Positions 1-11,225 of a stretch of DNA of 64,000 nt are shown here, piece after piece (position 1 is the first letter of the stretch; every line of letters begins with the position of its first letter). The DNA is from Paraspadella gotoi (taxonomy: Eukaryota; Chaetognatha). Location of the stretch: NCBI GenBank assembly GCA_051294375.1, contig CM119265.1:15414963-15478962 (forward strand), given 5' to 3'. The notes below the pieces were generated by a model, which saw nothing but the letters and a program-made list of their open reading frames with translations, searched no databases and had not been told where the DNA came from. Position numbers and translations under genes: made by a program.

Positions 1-480
1 AGAATATGTCAGAATATCGAATTATGATAAATTATTCAAAAAAAAACGATGTCCGTCTGTCTGTCCGTCCGTCCGTCTGTCCCACCTTAGCAAAAAACAC
101 CAATTACTCTTGATTGGATGGATTGGAATGAAATTTTGTGTGTGGGTAGGGAAGTGTGTGATTGAGCTGGATATGAAGTTTCGATGGAATCGTCCAAGTG
201 AAAATGAGTTATTTCATTATTTGAACACCAATTACTCAGGAGTGGATGGGGCGATTGACTTGAATTTTTGTATTTGGGTAGAAAAGTTTGTGATTAAGCT
301 GGAAAGTTTTAAGTTTAAATGGGAAAAAATAAAAAATGTGTTTCATTAATTGATTATGCTTTTTTTTTCTTTCTATATTAAATGTAAATGCAAGATGTAC
401 TAAATAATCAAATAATTAATCAGTCAATTAATCAATCAAAACAAACATTTTCGGATCAAAATAATTGATTGTCTAATTAA
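1..480. repeat. Pyrimidine microsatellite and diverged tandem 127-bp unit
   Basis: A (TGTC/CGTC)n tract at about 50-83 is followed by two diverged copies of a unit starting CACCAATTACTC (near 98 and 226). Each contains a GAAATTTTGTGTG-like or GAATTTTTGTATT-like stretch and ends GAGCTGGA or AAGCTGGA. A related inverted segment occurs near 52450-52560, so this is a dispersed repeat, not a gene, although one frame stays open for 79 codons. Confidence 0.5.
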
Positions 481-583
481 TTAACTTTAATTAATTATTA
501 ACTAATTACCGATAATGATCGTGGGCAGATCCGACATTGTTTGCTCAAACTTGTTTGTTTGTTATTCGATATTTCTCCTACAG

Positions 584-1341
584 TGGATGGAAGCAGCGCA
601 GCTTCAAGCCCCCAAAATAGTTATACGACCACAAACACTTCATTTACATCGGCCAGGTCCGACGTTACTCTCAAAGGTTCGTTGCACTGTGACTTTAACT
701 TACGCTTGAGAATTTTTTTATATCATTAAAAAATAAGTAAATATAAACTGTTATATTAAGTGTTCCATTTTACCCCAGAGTGGGGTAAAACGGAAAACTT
801 CAAGTTTTGAAAAAATGCGGCCACCTGTGGCCTCAGGATAAAAACGAATACATCAACCTGTAGCGGAGACACTTTTCTAGATATATCACCCGAATTTTTT
901 TTTTTTTAAATAAATTTACTAAGTGAAAATTTTGAATACTTCCAAAAGTGTTCCGAATTACCCCGCACTACCCTATAATAAATAAACATTAATTTCAGAT
1001 GACTCTTCCCTCGACGCAATGAAGGTGCTAGATTCTACGAAGTCCTCCGAAATCGTTTCTCCCGTCGCAGAAGCTACATCTGATGATCAGGTGCCAATCT
1101 TTTTAAGTTACATAGATTTTGGCTGTCATTTTAACTCCTATTGTATTGTATCGTTGGTTTCTGTTAGGTCCTCGCTGATGATGAAATTGCACAAGCGGCG
1201 ATCTGGGAAGCCTCCCGGGGATCGGTTGATCAAGAAAGTCAAGGAGAGTGTCAAGAAGATGCGAGCGAGGTTCCTACGAAGGAAAAAGTGAAGAAGTCCA
1301 AGAAAAAGAAAAAGAAGAATTCTTCACACTACAGTCACTAG
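584..1341 (+). CDS. 3' end of an unrecognised gene (Ser/Asp-rich, Lys-rich tail)
   Basis: Three consecutive exons fit in phase: 584-676, 999-1090 and 1168-1341, with acceptors ending in CAG/TAG and GT donors. The peptide is rich in Ser, Thr and Asp, then acidic, and ends in a basic run (KKSKKKKKKN) before HYSH and the stop. Upstream exons must lie left of the window or be too short to recognise. I see no known domain. The C-terminal poly-lysine could act as a nuclear or nucleolar signal, which is inference. The intron at 677-998 is low-complexity AT sequence. The frame carried through two introns without a stop is the main support. A transcript would be needed to be sure. Confidence 0.5.
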
Positions 1342-1669
1342 TCATTTGAATTTGCAATGTTGGTTTCTATTATGATATTGTCACATCAGTTTTTTGTTGG
1401 TCGCTTATGTTTCGACAACACTTTTATATACTTGGTTTTTCGCAATTATCTACATACATTTTATTTTTAGCTAATAACTCAAGTTTTTAATCCCGTCTAA
1501 AGAACTATGAACCGGTTGATTTTTTTTTAGTTGTGCCTCAACTCTTCACGGAGCAACTCTGTAAGTCACTTTTTAGTGCGTCTGTCCCACTGACGTTTTA
1601 GATCTTTATGATTTCAGTAATATTATATACTTAATATTTAAAAATATATTATAAAACGTAAATTATTTG

Positions 1670-2393
1670 CAGAAGGCTTCATATTATAAAATGTGGTACC
1701 CCTTTTTTGTGACCAGAATCTGTTCTCACCAAACTACCTGATCGAATTTAATGAAATTTAATATTTAGAGTGCTAATGACTATATAAATGGAACTATCGA
1801 GGCGAATTTTGATATTCAACCCCTGACAAGAAATACAGGGCCCTAGGGGTGGACCCCTGGGGGGCCAAAAAATGCTAAAAAAATTTTTTTTATTTTTTAA
1901 ATTTTTTTAGTAGTATCAGGTGCATTGACGTTTTAAACATAAGAAAAAAACATTTTAGAACTAAAATTGATAAATTTGCAATAATTAAGCATGGTTGAAG
2001 ATGCATGGTTCATCGTTTTACTTCCAATTTTCCGAAATTATTCCAAATCTGACTTTAACTGCTGATGTTCATGAAGCTAAAAATTAAGGTAAATGAATAT
2101 TTTTGAGGTAATAAATACGTTTTTGTGGAAGAGTAAACGTCTGTGCAACTGTTCAAAACAAAAATAATAAAAAAATTTGAAAAAAAAAATTTTGTCCATT
2201 TTTTGCCCCTATGGGTGACCCCCGGGGGGCCTATATCTCGGCTCAGCGGTCAAATATTTAAATTCTCCTCGATAGTTTTATTAGTATTCACATAGGGATC
2301 GTTCATTCCAAATTTCAATAATTCAATAGTTTTCTCGGAACGAGTTCTGGTCACAAAAAAGGGGTACCACATTTTATAATATGAAGCCTTCTG
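1670..2393. mobile_element. Non-autonomous DNA transposon with 49-bp terminal inverted repeats
   Basis: Positions 1670-1718 and 2345-2393 are inverted copies of each other, starting CAGAAGGCTTCATATTATAA. Inner sub-terminal segments also mirror each other imperfectly (CTATCGAGG near 1794 against CCTCGATAG near 2266). No ORF of useful length lies inside, so it would depend on a transposase elsewhere. The target-site duplication is not clear. Confidence 0.75.
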
Positions 2394-2510
2394 TATATAT
2401 TAAATTTATCTAAATGCAGTCACGTGATCAAAAAGGTAACCGTATTAATTTGTTTAATATTTGGCTATTTGAATTAATATTTTATAGTAAAACTTATGAG
2501 AAAGAAAAAA

Positions 2511-2660
2511 AGTTTATTTTTGTTTACAAACGTATTTTATTTTTGAACCGAACATGTTTCGACTATTTTTCGAGTCTTCAGGGCTGACGTGACTCGAAAA
2601 AGAGTCGAAACATGTCTGTTTCAAAAATAAAACTCGTTGTTTGTAAACAAAAATAAACTC
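2511..2660. mobile_element. Foldback element with degenerate hammerhead-like cores
   Basis: The ends AGTTTATTTTTGTTTACAA and its complement are inverted repeats, giving a palindrome of about 150 bp. The right arm reads CTGACGT, then a GACTC/GAGTC stem, then GAAACATGTC. This resembles a hammerhead core with a mutated CUGANGA box. The left arm carries a diverged copy on the minus strand. Better copies lie at 20097-20302 and 50092-50134. Confidence 0.6.
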
Positions 2661-2952
2661 AATACGCAATAAAACGAAAGGCTTTTCGCTAAATAAATCT
2701 TTTTAAAATACGTACAATCGCATATATAAAACTTATTGTGGCGCAACATTTTGACTTTGCCAGTTCTTGTTTTTAAAGTTTTAAAAGTTTTTTGCCTTGA
2801 AGGATATCAGATAAAGGACTTGAAAAGTCAACTTTGAACTAATATTTAACCTTCTTCTAGATTTTTGAAGGGAGTTATGCCAAGATTATTATAAATAGAA
2901 AGGCACGAAATTTTATTTTTTTTCCATTTGAATTCCTCATTATCCCACAACT

Positions 2953-5900
2953 ATGTCGATGGCGATTATTTTTCTTACTGCTTTGCTAAGTCTTCAGGCA
3001 TCAGCTAGCTTTCATAATGATTTGGGTAATCATTCAGAACCTAAATTGAAATGTATTTTTCTGAAGAATTTTTAATTTTATTGGTATTCTTCTTTGTCGG
3101 AATTTTTAGAGAAGCGTGGCTCTTGCCCGTTGCATTACGTGACGGGACCTGGCGACCGCTGTTTTCGGTTTGCAGAGGACAAGCGCACCTTTTCTGAAGC
3201 CCGTCGACAATGTCAATTGGAAGGAGCAGGTTTGGCGAATACCCAATCTCCTGACGTATATCGGTTCGTTAAGCAGCACATTGAAGCTAACCCAAGAAAG
3301 GCCAAAATCGTATACGCTCTTTTCCACAAACTGAGTAAAGTCTTTACTCGATGGTCCAATGGATGGTGGATCGGAGCTGAACGTTCACGTTACGGCTTCA
3401 AGTGGCTTGATGGTGAGTAAAACTTTTACTACGTAGTCTCTCTGAAATTTTGCAATCGCTTAAAAGTCAAATTAAGTGAAATGTTGCAAGAAGCGATCTC
3501 GCCAAGTACAGTATGTTTCCCGTGGAGATATCTAAAAATACCCTTGACTTTGGTAGCCCGCCGTCTGGCATTTCTGAATATATAATTTTTATCTCGCCAG
3601 ATTGGCGAATGCCCGATTTGGGCGAGATGTTAATTCGTTTTTGCTTTTTTTGACCGGCGTCGTCGTCACGCTGTTTTAATATTAAAAATAGCTCGAGTAA
3701 GTAACCATAGCATAGAAAGCTAAAAATTTAGATATGGTTTTTCATCATTGAGGTCTTTTAAATTGTTGTTTCATATTCTTACACTCATTTGTTTGTTTTA
3801 TTTATAAAACAATTTTTATATATATAAATGAGTTCAGCTCTGCAGCGGTTGTACAAGAATAAAGTTGTAAACTCGCAATTATGTATAAGTGGTGGCGAGC
3901 GTCGCCGTAAAGAGACTGAAATGGGAATGAAAATATTTTGGTTCAAGTTTCCTAAATTTGAAATCGGGAATCGCGATGACAGATAATTGAAAAAGAGGGA
4001 GTGGAGGTGGTCGAGATAAAAATGGCGAACAAAATGAGATGAATCGATTTATTGAAATCAGAAAAGCGAATGGAATCGAATTGCTAATTGTACAAAGTGG
4101 CATTTCATTTTTATATGGCGAGAGAGAGAAAATTTGGTTTACATTTGTAAAGTAAACAATTCTAAAAATACTTCCAAATAAGGTAACGTTTTGCGACCGG
4201 CGTTTGAATAGGGGAGCAAAATATTTCTTAGCGGGCATTGGAATTTTTAAAGAATTCGGCCGGCGATTTTATTTACTTTCTTACTAATAATAATAATCAG
4301 GATCTCCACTCGGCACGCGACCAAAGAAAGCAAATAAATGAGTATCAAATTAAAGCAAATAAATTAAATTAAAAAACGGCCATTTATAAAATAAAAGTAC
4401 AAATCACAGTAACTTCTTTTTGGCCAGGTAAAGCTAAATAATGCAAAAATACCAAAATGAAATTTAATAATTTTAGCAAATAAACGGTAGCGTTGGTAAA
4501 TCACATGAAAATTCAAATTACGAAGTTCTGATTTATGAATCACGAAAGACATACAGTTTGTGATGAAGTTGATAGCACCCATGAATACAGTGAACAGCAC
4601 AAAATGATGAGCACACATTTAGACTTTGAAAAGAATGATGACGAAGCATCGTGACGCAGATCCTCTGTGGCGTAGGAGGCATAACCAGGGCTATTTCTCC
4701 AGTACAGTACAAGTGACTACTGGTCCATGTTGCCGCAAACGCAAATGATCCACTGGTCTCAAAATATCCTATCCCATCGCCGATCCACATGGTCTTTTTG
4801 GCGTCCAAAACTTGCCCATAGAACGTGACGCTGACGTGCCCCAGTGCCCATAGATGACGAACGTTCACCGCAAAAAATTGATGTCGTTTTCAAGTTGGCA
4901 GGGACTTTATCGAAGCAGGAGAAACGTTAGTCCAAATTTTGTATATCCTCTCCATGACACAAAAAAACCACCCATTTTAGGTCGTTTTGCGATGACGTTT
5001 TCTTGTTTCTTCAAAAAGTCCCAATGCCAAAAGATTCATCTTTTGCCATTCTCAGACGATCTTCTTTGTAGTTGTAATCCCACCAATTAGGTGGGACCCA
5101 CCGCTGCCATCAAGTGGAGGTGGTCGAGATAAAAATGGCGAACAAAATGAGATGAATCGATTTATTGAAATCAGAAAAGCGAATGGAATCGAATTGGCTA
5201 ATTGTACAAAGTGGCATTCATTTTTATATGGCGAGAGAGAGAAAATTTGGTTTACATTTGTAAAGTAAACAATTCTAAAAATACTTCCAAATAAGGTAAC
5301 GTTTTGCGACCGGCGTTTGAACAGAGGGAGCAAAATATTTCTTAGCGGGCCTTGGAATTTTTAAAGAATTCGGCCGGCGATTTTATTTACTTTCTTACTA
5401 ATAATAATAATCAGGATCTCCACTAGGGAAAAAGGGTTGGCCGAAGCAATCTGGGTTATTTTAAATAATATTTGATTTGTAATTTTTAAATTCTTCAGTT
5501 GTTTCAAAGATTACGACATCGAAATGGTTTTAAAACCATTTATTTACTTTTTAACCAAAATTTTAATGTCTATTTGGATTGTTTTTAAATAATTTGAAAA
5601 TGATTTTATGTCTTCGCTTGTTTTTAACTTTGATAAATAACAACTTTTGAAACCTCGATCGTCGCTATTTGTAAAATAAGTTTGAAAGCAGAGGCAGCGC
5701 AAATAAATTATGATAAATCATTATAAAAATTTTCTAATTATTTATTTTATTATTTTTTATCGTCGCAAACGCTTAACTTTTGCGCATAAGTGGCGTCGTC
5801 GGCGTTCCAAATTATAGATCGCCTTTTTTATGATTAAATTTGGGTTTATGAAGCTGAAAATTTATATACAGCTTCTCATCATCGATGTGCTTAAAATTGA

Positions 5901-8900
5901 GTTTGGACATGGACAGTTATTAAATGTTTTGTTTACGTTTTATCAAAACAAACAAATTTTCTCTTTTATTTTCATATTTCTCTCTCTCTCTCTTTTTTCT
6001 TTTAATTACATGTCTCTCTCCTCTCTCTTTTCCCTATTCACTGATTCATAATCATAGGGAAAAAAACGAGTCTGCAGCTGGCTCTGCAGGGGCTTTTTCG
6101 TTTTCTCTCTTTTCTCCTGCTGCTTCTGCGCTGCCTTTTGATTTCTTTCTTTGCAGCTGGCTCTGCAGGGGCTCTTTCTTTTCTCTCTCTTTTCTCCTGC
6201 TGCTTATGCTGCTGCCTTTTGATTTCTTTCTTTTTCTCTCTTTCTCTCTGCGTTTTTATTTTAAAAAAAATTGAAACAGGATTGAACTCGTAAAATTAGG
6301 CATCGCATTTGTGCATATTATCATTTTGCTATCGCAACATCGGATTTTTATTTCGTTTTGACAATAATTATTTTTTTAAATTTTTTAATTAATGTTTTAA
6401 TTTTTTAATTAATTTTTTTGTAATTTTTTTTTTTTTTTTTTAATTGACAATCGCAAAATAGAATTTTTCTTTCCTTTCTATTCTGTCTTTATATTTATTC
6501 TTTTCTTCTTTTTCTTTCTGTTTATAAATTATTTTTCTTTTCTCAAATTTGATTTTTTTTAGTATCAAAATTTGTCGTCAATCCAGATTTTTCTTATGCG
6601 ATTGCGACGATCCTATTGCTTTTAAGATTTTTATTTTCATATTTTATGAAGGATTTATTTTTTAATCTATATTTTTTAAATATATATGTATTGCTTTCTT
6701 AAAAATTTATTATTTATTATTATATCTAATAATTCATTTTGGGAAGGGGAAGTCGGTATTATATTTTAGAAATTGAGGGAGCATTTATACAACAAGGTTA
6801 GATTACAATCTGTCCTAATTTTTTAATAAATATCACACATCATTCCTGTTAAAAAATCATTAATAAAAAATTATAATATCTAATAGGCTGAACAGAAAGG
6901 GGTAGGAATGGATAATTTTTTCGGGGGGAACCAAAGTTATATATGTTTTTTTAATTAATAGGGATAATTTTTAATTAAACTATAAACAATTATTTATTAA
7001 TATAAAATATTAAACTTTTAGGGCAATAGAACAAAAATTTATTAAAGCTTAATCAGAATATGATAATATGCAAATGAGATTGAAATACTTAGTCTCATTT
7101 GAGATAATTCACAAATTAATCTGTTACACCGGTTGTCCAGTTTCTCTTTTTTTTTTTTATGTAGTTTTTTTTTTAACGCAGCTTCTTCTGATTCGTCTAA
7201 AAATGATTTTATTCTTTATTTTTTTTCTCGGATTTGTTTTATTTACGATGAATGATTATTATTTGTATCAATGAATGATTATCATTGAATTAATAAATTA
7301 TTATCATCGCATCCATTTTTTGGTTATCATCGCATTATTATTTGGTTATCATTGCATCAATTCTTTAGTTATCATTGCATCAATATTTGGTTATCATCGC
7401 ATCAATAATCAATTACTATTATATCAATCAATAAATTACAATTACATCAATAAATTTATTCATAATTACATTAATCAGTTACTATTACATTAATAATTCG
7501 TTATTTGTTATTTGAATATCTATATGCTTTGATTATTTTATTAAGGTACCCTTTTTAAGAATTTTTCAGAAATTCAAAGATTAAAAGATAAACTGTTTGA
7601 TATCTTCGTCGATCCATTCCGGCTGCTAATTCTTGCCTTTGAAGGGTTTCCCCAAACGACCGAAGTGACTCGCCGATAGAAGTTCTTCGAATCAAAGATT
7701 CTCGGGGGCGTTTTTTGGAGGGATGGACCGGCGGGTCCTAACAGATTAATCATTCATTTTTTTTTCAATTCTTTGTTAATTTTTTTTGATAGTAACGTCT
7801 GGCGAGATCACTATACTTTTAAGATTTTTTGTTTTTCTTTTGTAAGTTGAAAAAAGAGACTGAATTACATTTTGATTATCATTAAATTTTCTCTACTCCA
7901 TAAATTTGCTTGTATTTTTCAGTAAAAAGTAAAAAACAAGCAAAAATTTATGAAGTAGCTTGATAAAGTATATTTTTAAATATGAAAAATGATAAATGCA
8001 AAAATGTTTTTAGCTTGAATCAAGCCTTGATATAAACAGTATGAATGTCTACTTGTGAAAAGAAATCGTCTTTTTTCATTATCTTCAACTGCAAACAAAA
8101 AGCTTGACACACTGCTGTTTTTCATAATAAAATTTTGAAAAATTACATAGCTGGTCACATATTTGACAAAGCAAGACATCATTGTGTTAAATTGTATTGA
8201 TAATTTTTTTTAAATATAACAATCTTTAATTCTATTATTTATCATCCATTTTAATTTTTAAAAAAATTTTCACGGAATGGTTCATTGATTGACTTAATGA
8301 TCGAATTTTTTTGGTTTCCTCACCGCCCCCATTTCACTAAACATAAAAGGTCATGATTATCTTGTCAGTTTGTCCAGATTTTCTGTACTCTTTCTGCCAC
8401 ATGCATCTCCTTTCAAATGTATTAAATAACAAAAATTATTTGAGAGAACGATCGGCGTGGAGCATGCCATTAGTTACCCCATTTCCCGATCGAATTTTTA
8501 AAACGAAGTTTTTTCCATTTATACGAGACATTGAAGAGGCTGGTTTTACAGGGCGCCACACCCGCAGCGGTGTCACCTCGTGGCGACAGCGAGACAGCAT
8601 GTTCATGTAGTCCAGAGCTTTGGATCTGGCAGTAGGCCCATGTCTACAGGCGGGTTACCCGGTCCATCCCACTTTCTACATAACCTCAGGGCTCGAACCA
8701 GGGACGCACATTAGTCTACTGAGCCACTGAGGCGCTGTGAAAGAAACAGCTTTAATCCATCTGTGGTGATAGGACCACCAGAACATAACACTAACTATTG
8801 GTACTATTAATTTTTAATTTCTTACATAACATTTTCCGTAATCAGAGAAACATTTTGCGTGTCAAAAAATATGGGGAAAAAAACAGTAAAACGCACTGAC

Positions 8901-10351
8901 AAATTAAAAAATTTATGGAGGAATCTACTGTAAATTGAATCATCTAAACATTGAATTCCCTGAATTCCCTAGAAGCTTTTGAAGCGCCCATTTTTACATC
9001 ACGCATAGCAGCAATGTCCTTTTCCAAGAAATTTTCGTTTCTACCACCTCTACTAGTTTTTCTAATGTAGTATTTCGGCATTCTTTCTAGTTACAACAAA
9101 TATAAAAAATTATAGATTTGTTGATCCCCATCTTGCCCCAGAAAATTCTCCTTATTTTAATATTTTAATTAACCGTAATAATCGGTCGTTAAATAACGAA
9201 AACCCATTACAAATATGTTATGTACTACATCATAGAAATGCCAAACCAAGACCTTCAAAATTGACTATCATTGAACTCTTTAAATTTTATGGTTGCATAG
9301 ATATGCTGTCACGAAAAAAATCATACTGTACCTATATACTATTGCCTTTATTCCAGGTTCTGCGTCCTATGGCCACTGGATGCAAGGAATGCCTGACAAC
9401 GGTCGCTTGTTCCTAATTCACTGGATCAAAGAAAATTGCCTCATGCAGATGGAGAGCGACCATGGTTGGAACGACGCTGATTGCAACAAAAAACTTCGCT
9501 ATATTTGTCAAAAGGACGCCAATAATCCGTGCGCTGGTTTTCGCTGCGGCAAAGGTCGGTGCGTATTGAACGCCAAGGAAGAGCCATTCTGCGTTTGCCG
9601 TTCAGGCTGGACAGGACCAAGCTGCAAAAAGCCCGTCTCTCGCAACTACTGTCGTCCAAATCCTTGCGTAAACGGCGGCCAATGTTTCGCCAATTCGCAA
9701 GGTTTCCATTGCGTCTGCCAGGGAGAATTTACTGGTCGAAAGTGCGACAAAAAATGCCGTTATGTCGTGACCAAGGAGGGTCTTCCTGAGAATTTGGACT
9801 TTCTCATTCTTCTCGACGGCAGTACCAGCGTTAGTGAGATCAACTTTGACAAGTCGCTGAATTTTTTAACCAAGTTGATTAACAAGCTGGACCTTGGAGA
9901 AAACAAGGCTCGCGTGGGACTTATCCAGTTCAGTCACGAAGTAAAAGAAATAGTGAGTTTCGCCAAATCGGTCAATTTGGGCAAACAAAGTCTGATTCAT
10001 AGAATTGAGGACCTGAAGCAGCTGACGGGTGGGACGGCCACCGGTCGCGCCTTAGAAATTGCCCGTGCTGTCTTGAGGGGCGAAAGTCGAACCTATTCTA
10101 CAGACACGGCCAAGTACCTCCTTGTCCTGACCGATGGCCAGAGTCACCAGGAAAATATTATCCGCGACGTCGTACCCGACATCCGTAAGATGGGTGCAAC
10201 CATTTTTTCGGTTGGGATAGGCCCCGAAGTGGACGAGGCAGAATTGCTGCTCATCGCCGGCGGAGACAAATCGCACGTCTTTTCAGTGGACTCCTTCGAC
10301 AAGCTCAACCACGACTTCCTGCTCAAACTCATCGAAAAGATGTGCGATTGA
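2953..10351 (+). CDS. Secreted C-type lectin / EGF / EGF / von Willebrand A protein
   Basis: Three coding exons: 2953-3025, 3110-3412 and 9357-10351 (phases 1 and 1; 456 aa). The first exon encodes a signal peptide (MSMAIIFLTALLSLQASA). Residues about 30-180 form a C-type lectin domain: paired Cys, a WWIGA strand and a WNDADC calcium-site motif. The usual EPN/QPD position reads MPDN, so sugar specificity is unclear. Two EGF-like modules follow, the second with a classic NPCVNGGQC start. A VWA domain of about 190 residues has an intact MIDAS motif, DGSTS. The protein is probably extracellular, in adhesion or innate recognition, by analogy with invertebrate lectin-EGF-VWA proteins. The 5.9 kb second intron cuts the lectin domain just before its calcium-site strands. 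The ATG is the first in frame and begins the signal peptide. Confidence 0.88.
4001..4310. mobile_element. 311-bp element, copy 1
   Basis: Near-identical to 5114-5424 in the same orientation. It begins GTGGAGGTGGTCGAGAT and ends AATCAGGATCTCCACT. The short terminal inversion (AGTGGAG...CTCCACT) suggests a small non-autonomous DNA element rather than an LTR. Confidence 0.6.
5114..5424. mobile_element. 311-bp element, copy 2
   Basis: Direct repeat of 4001-4310 with a few substitutions and indels. The roughly 800 bp between the copies is unrelated. It holds a 111-codon minus-strand open frame (4868-4533) containing a WIGDGIGYFETSG stretch that I cannot assign to a family. Confidence 0.6.
6065..6245. 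repeat. 80-bp tandem duplication in a CT-rich tract
   Basis: The phrase GCAGCTGGCTCTGCAGGGGC followed by CT-rich sequence, TTCTCCTGCTGCTT and GCCTTTTGATTTCTTTCTT occurs twice, about 80 bp apart. It lies within a longer TC-rich stretch starting near 5970. Confidence 0.7.
7255..7500. repeat. Minisatellite, unit about 20-22 bp
   Basis: Repeated units of the form TTGGTTATCATCGCATCAAT with variation (ATTACA/ATTATA in later units). They stay open in one frame by chance, giving a repetitive Ile/Asn/Tyr peptide that is not a believable protein. No spacer structure of a CRISPR kind is present. Confidence 0.75.
8615..8745 (-). mobile_element. tRNA-derived SINE head or tRNA pseudogene
   Basis: The minus strand has an A-box-like TGGCTCAGTAG and a B-box-like GGTTCGAGCCC at tRNA-like spacing. 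There is no complete cloverleaf, so a functional tRNA is unlikely. It lies in the large lectin-gene intron. Confidence 0.55.
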
Positions 10352-11225
10352 TTCTTTCATATTAATATTTAGGTACATGCGTAATTGCATATCGTTTAAT
10401 ACGATAAAATTCATTTTACGTACAAATGAAAATGTTCAAAGGGTGGAACAACTTTCGCTTTGTGGTTTGACGTAGACCGTTTACGTCCGCTTCGTATGCA
10501 ATCATAAAACTTTTGTACGTTATTTTAATGATAATTAAAATAATTGATATACCAATTTGTCAAAAATGAAGTCTAGAAATAGAATAAACGCTTACAAGGA
10601 TTTGCTTTATAAATTAATTATTTGGGTATTGAGCCATATAAAAAATTTTTTGTCCATTGAAAATACATTTAAAAATGTATAAATTTTCGTTTGAGCATGT
10701 ACTCATTCTAAATTTTTGAGTGGGGCTGCCCAAAGTAAGTTAATTTAGATCCTACTATTTTTTACTTATTTATTATTTATACTAAGGTAAGGTAGAAGGA
10801 ATCGGAGCCAAGTGTGAATCTTTTGTTTATTTGTCGGCGTAGTCGGTGCAGAGGAGGCGAGAGGGCCGCTTCAACCTTTTCGTGCATCTCTCCTCTCGAT
10901 CTTAGCTTAACTTGAGGAATGAAAAGACGAGCTTTTTTTTTTGTGATGTTCAGTTTTTTAATCTAAGCCAAGATTTTCCTACACAAAACCATTCGAGACA
11001 AGAGGTGGATGTTCGCGTGTTATAGCTACGTAGCTTGAGTCATACGATTCTCCCTTGGATTTCTCGATGATTGGTTAAACTTAAAGCACCATTGCAGGGT
11101 TTTACTATTTACGCTATTCAATTTTAATCGACGTTTTTTATTTTTCTGCTACGCTCGAACAAGTCACTTCTTTGCCTCTCCCACTTTTAAAGTCCCAACC
11201 CCCTTTCAGCTTTTACCAGTAAAGG
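10352..11225. other. Spacer between the lectin and LZTS-like genes, with a dispersed repeat
   Basis: Holds the 3' UTR of the lectin gene and, near 10620-10740, a dispersed repeat that recurs inverted at about 19737-19850 (shared TTTTCGTTTGA and GTACATG/CATGTAC stretches). From about 10800 the GC content rises, consistent with the promoter and 5' UTR of the LZTS-like gene. No ORF is supported. Confidence 0.5.

Larger units (their letters stand above)
3413..9356 (+). other. Repeat-filled intron of the lectin-EGF-VWA gene
   Basis: The intron has GT and CAG ends and joins in phase 1. It contains two copies of a 311-bp element, a pyrimidine-rich tract with an 80-bp tandem duplication, long poly-T/AT stretches, a 20-bp minisatellite and a tRNA-like SINE (listed separately). 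I found no convincing coding exon of this gene inside it. Confidence 0.7.

Noticed and set aside
3879-4238. 119-codon minus-strand frame
   Set aside because: It lies across the 311-bp repeat and its twin occurs at 5052-5333, so it is repeat sequence.
5924-6274. 116-codon Phe/Ser/Leu-rich frame
   Set aside because: It is produced by the CT-rich tandem duplication inside the lectin-gene intron and has no believable composition.
7255-7500. CRISPR-like array
   Set aside because: The short units are contiguous, without unique spacers, in an animal genome. It is a minisatellite.
8615-8745. Functional tRNA gene on the minus strand
   Set aside because: A and B boxes are recognisable but acceptor and anticodon stems do not close. 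Similar tRNA-like heads recur as SINEs.
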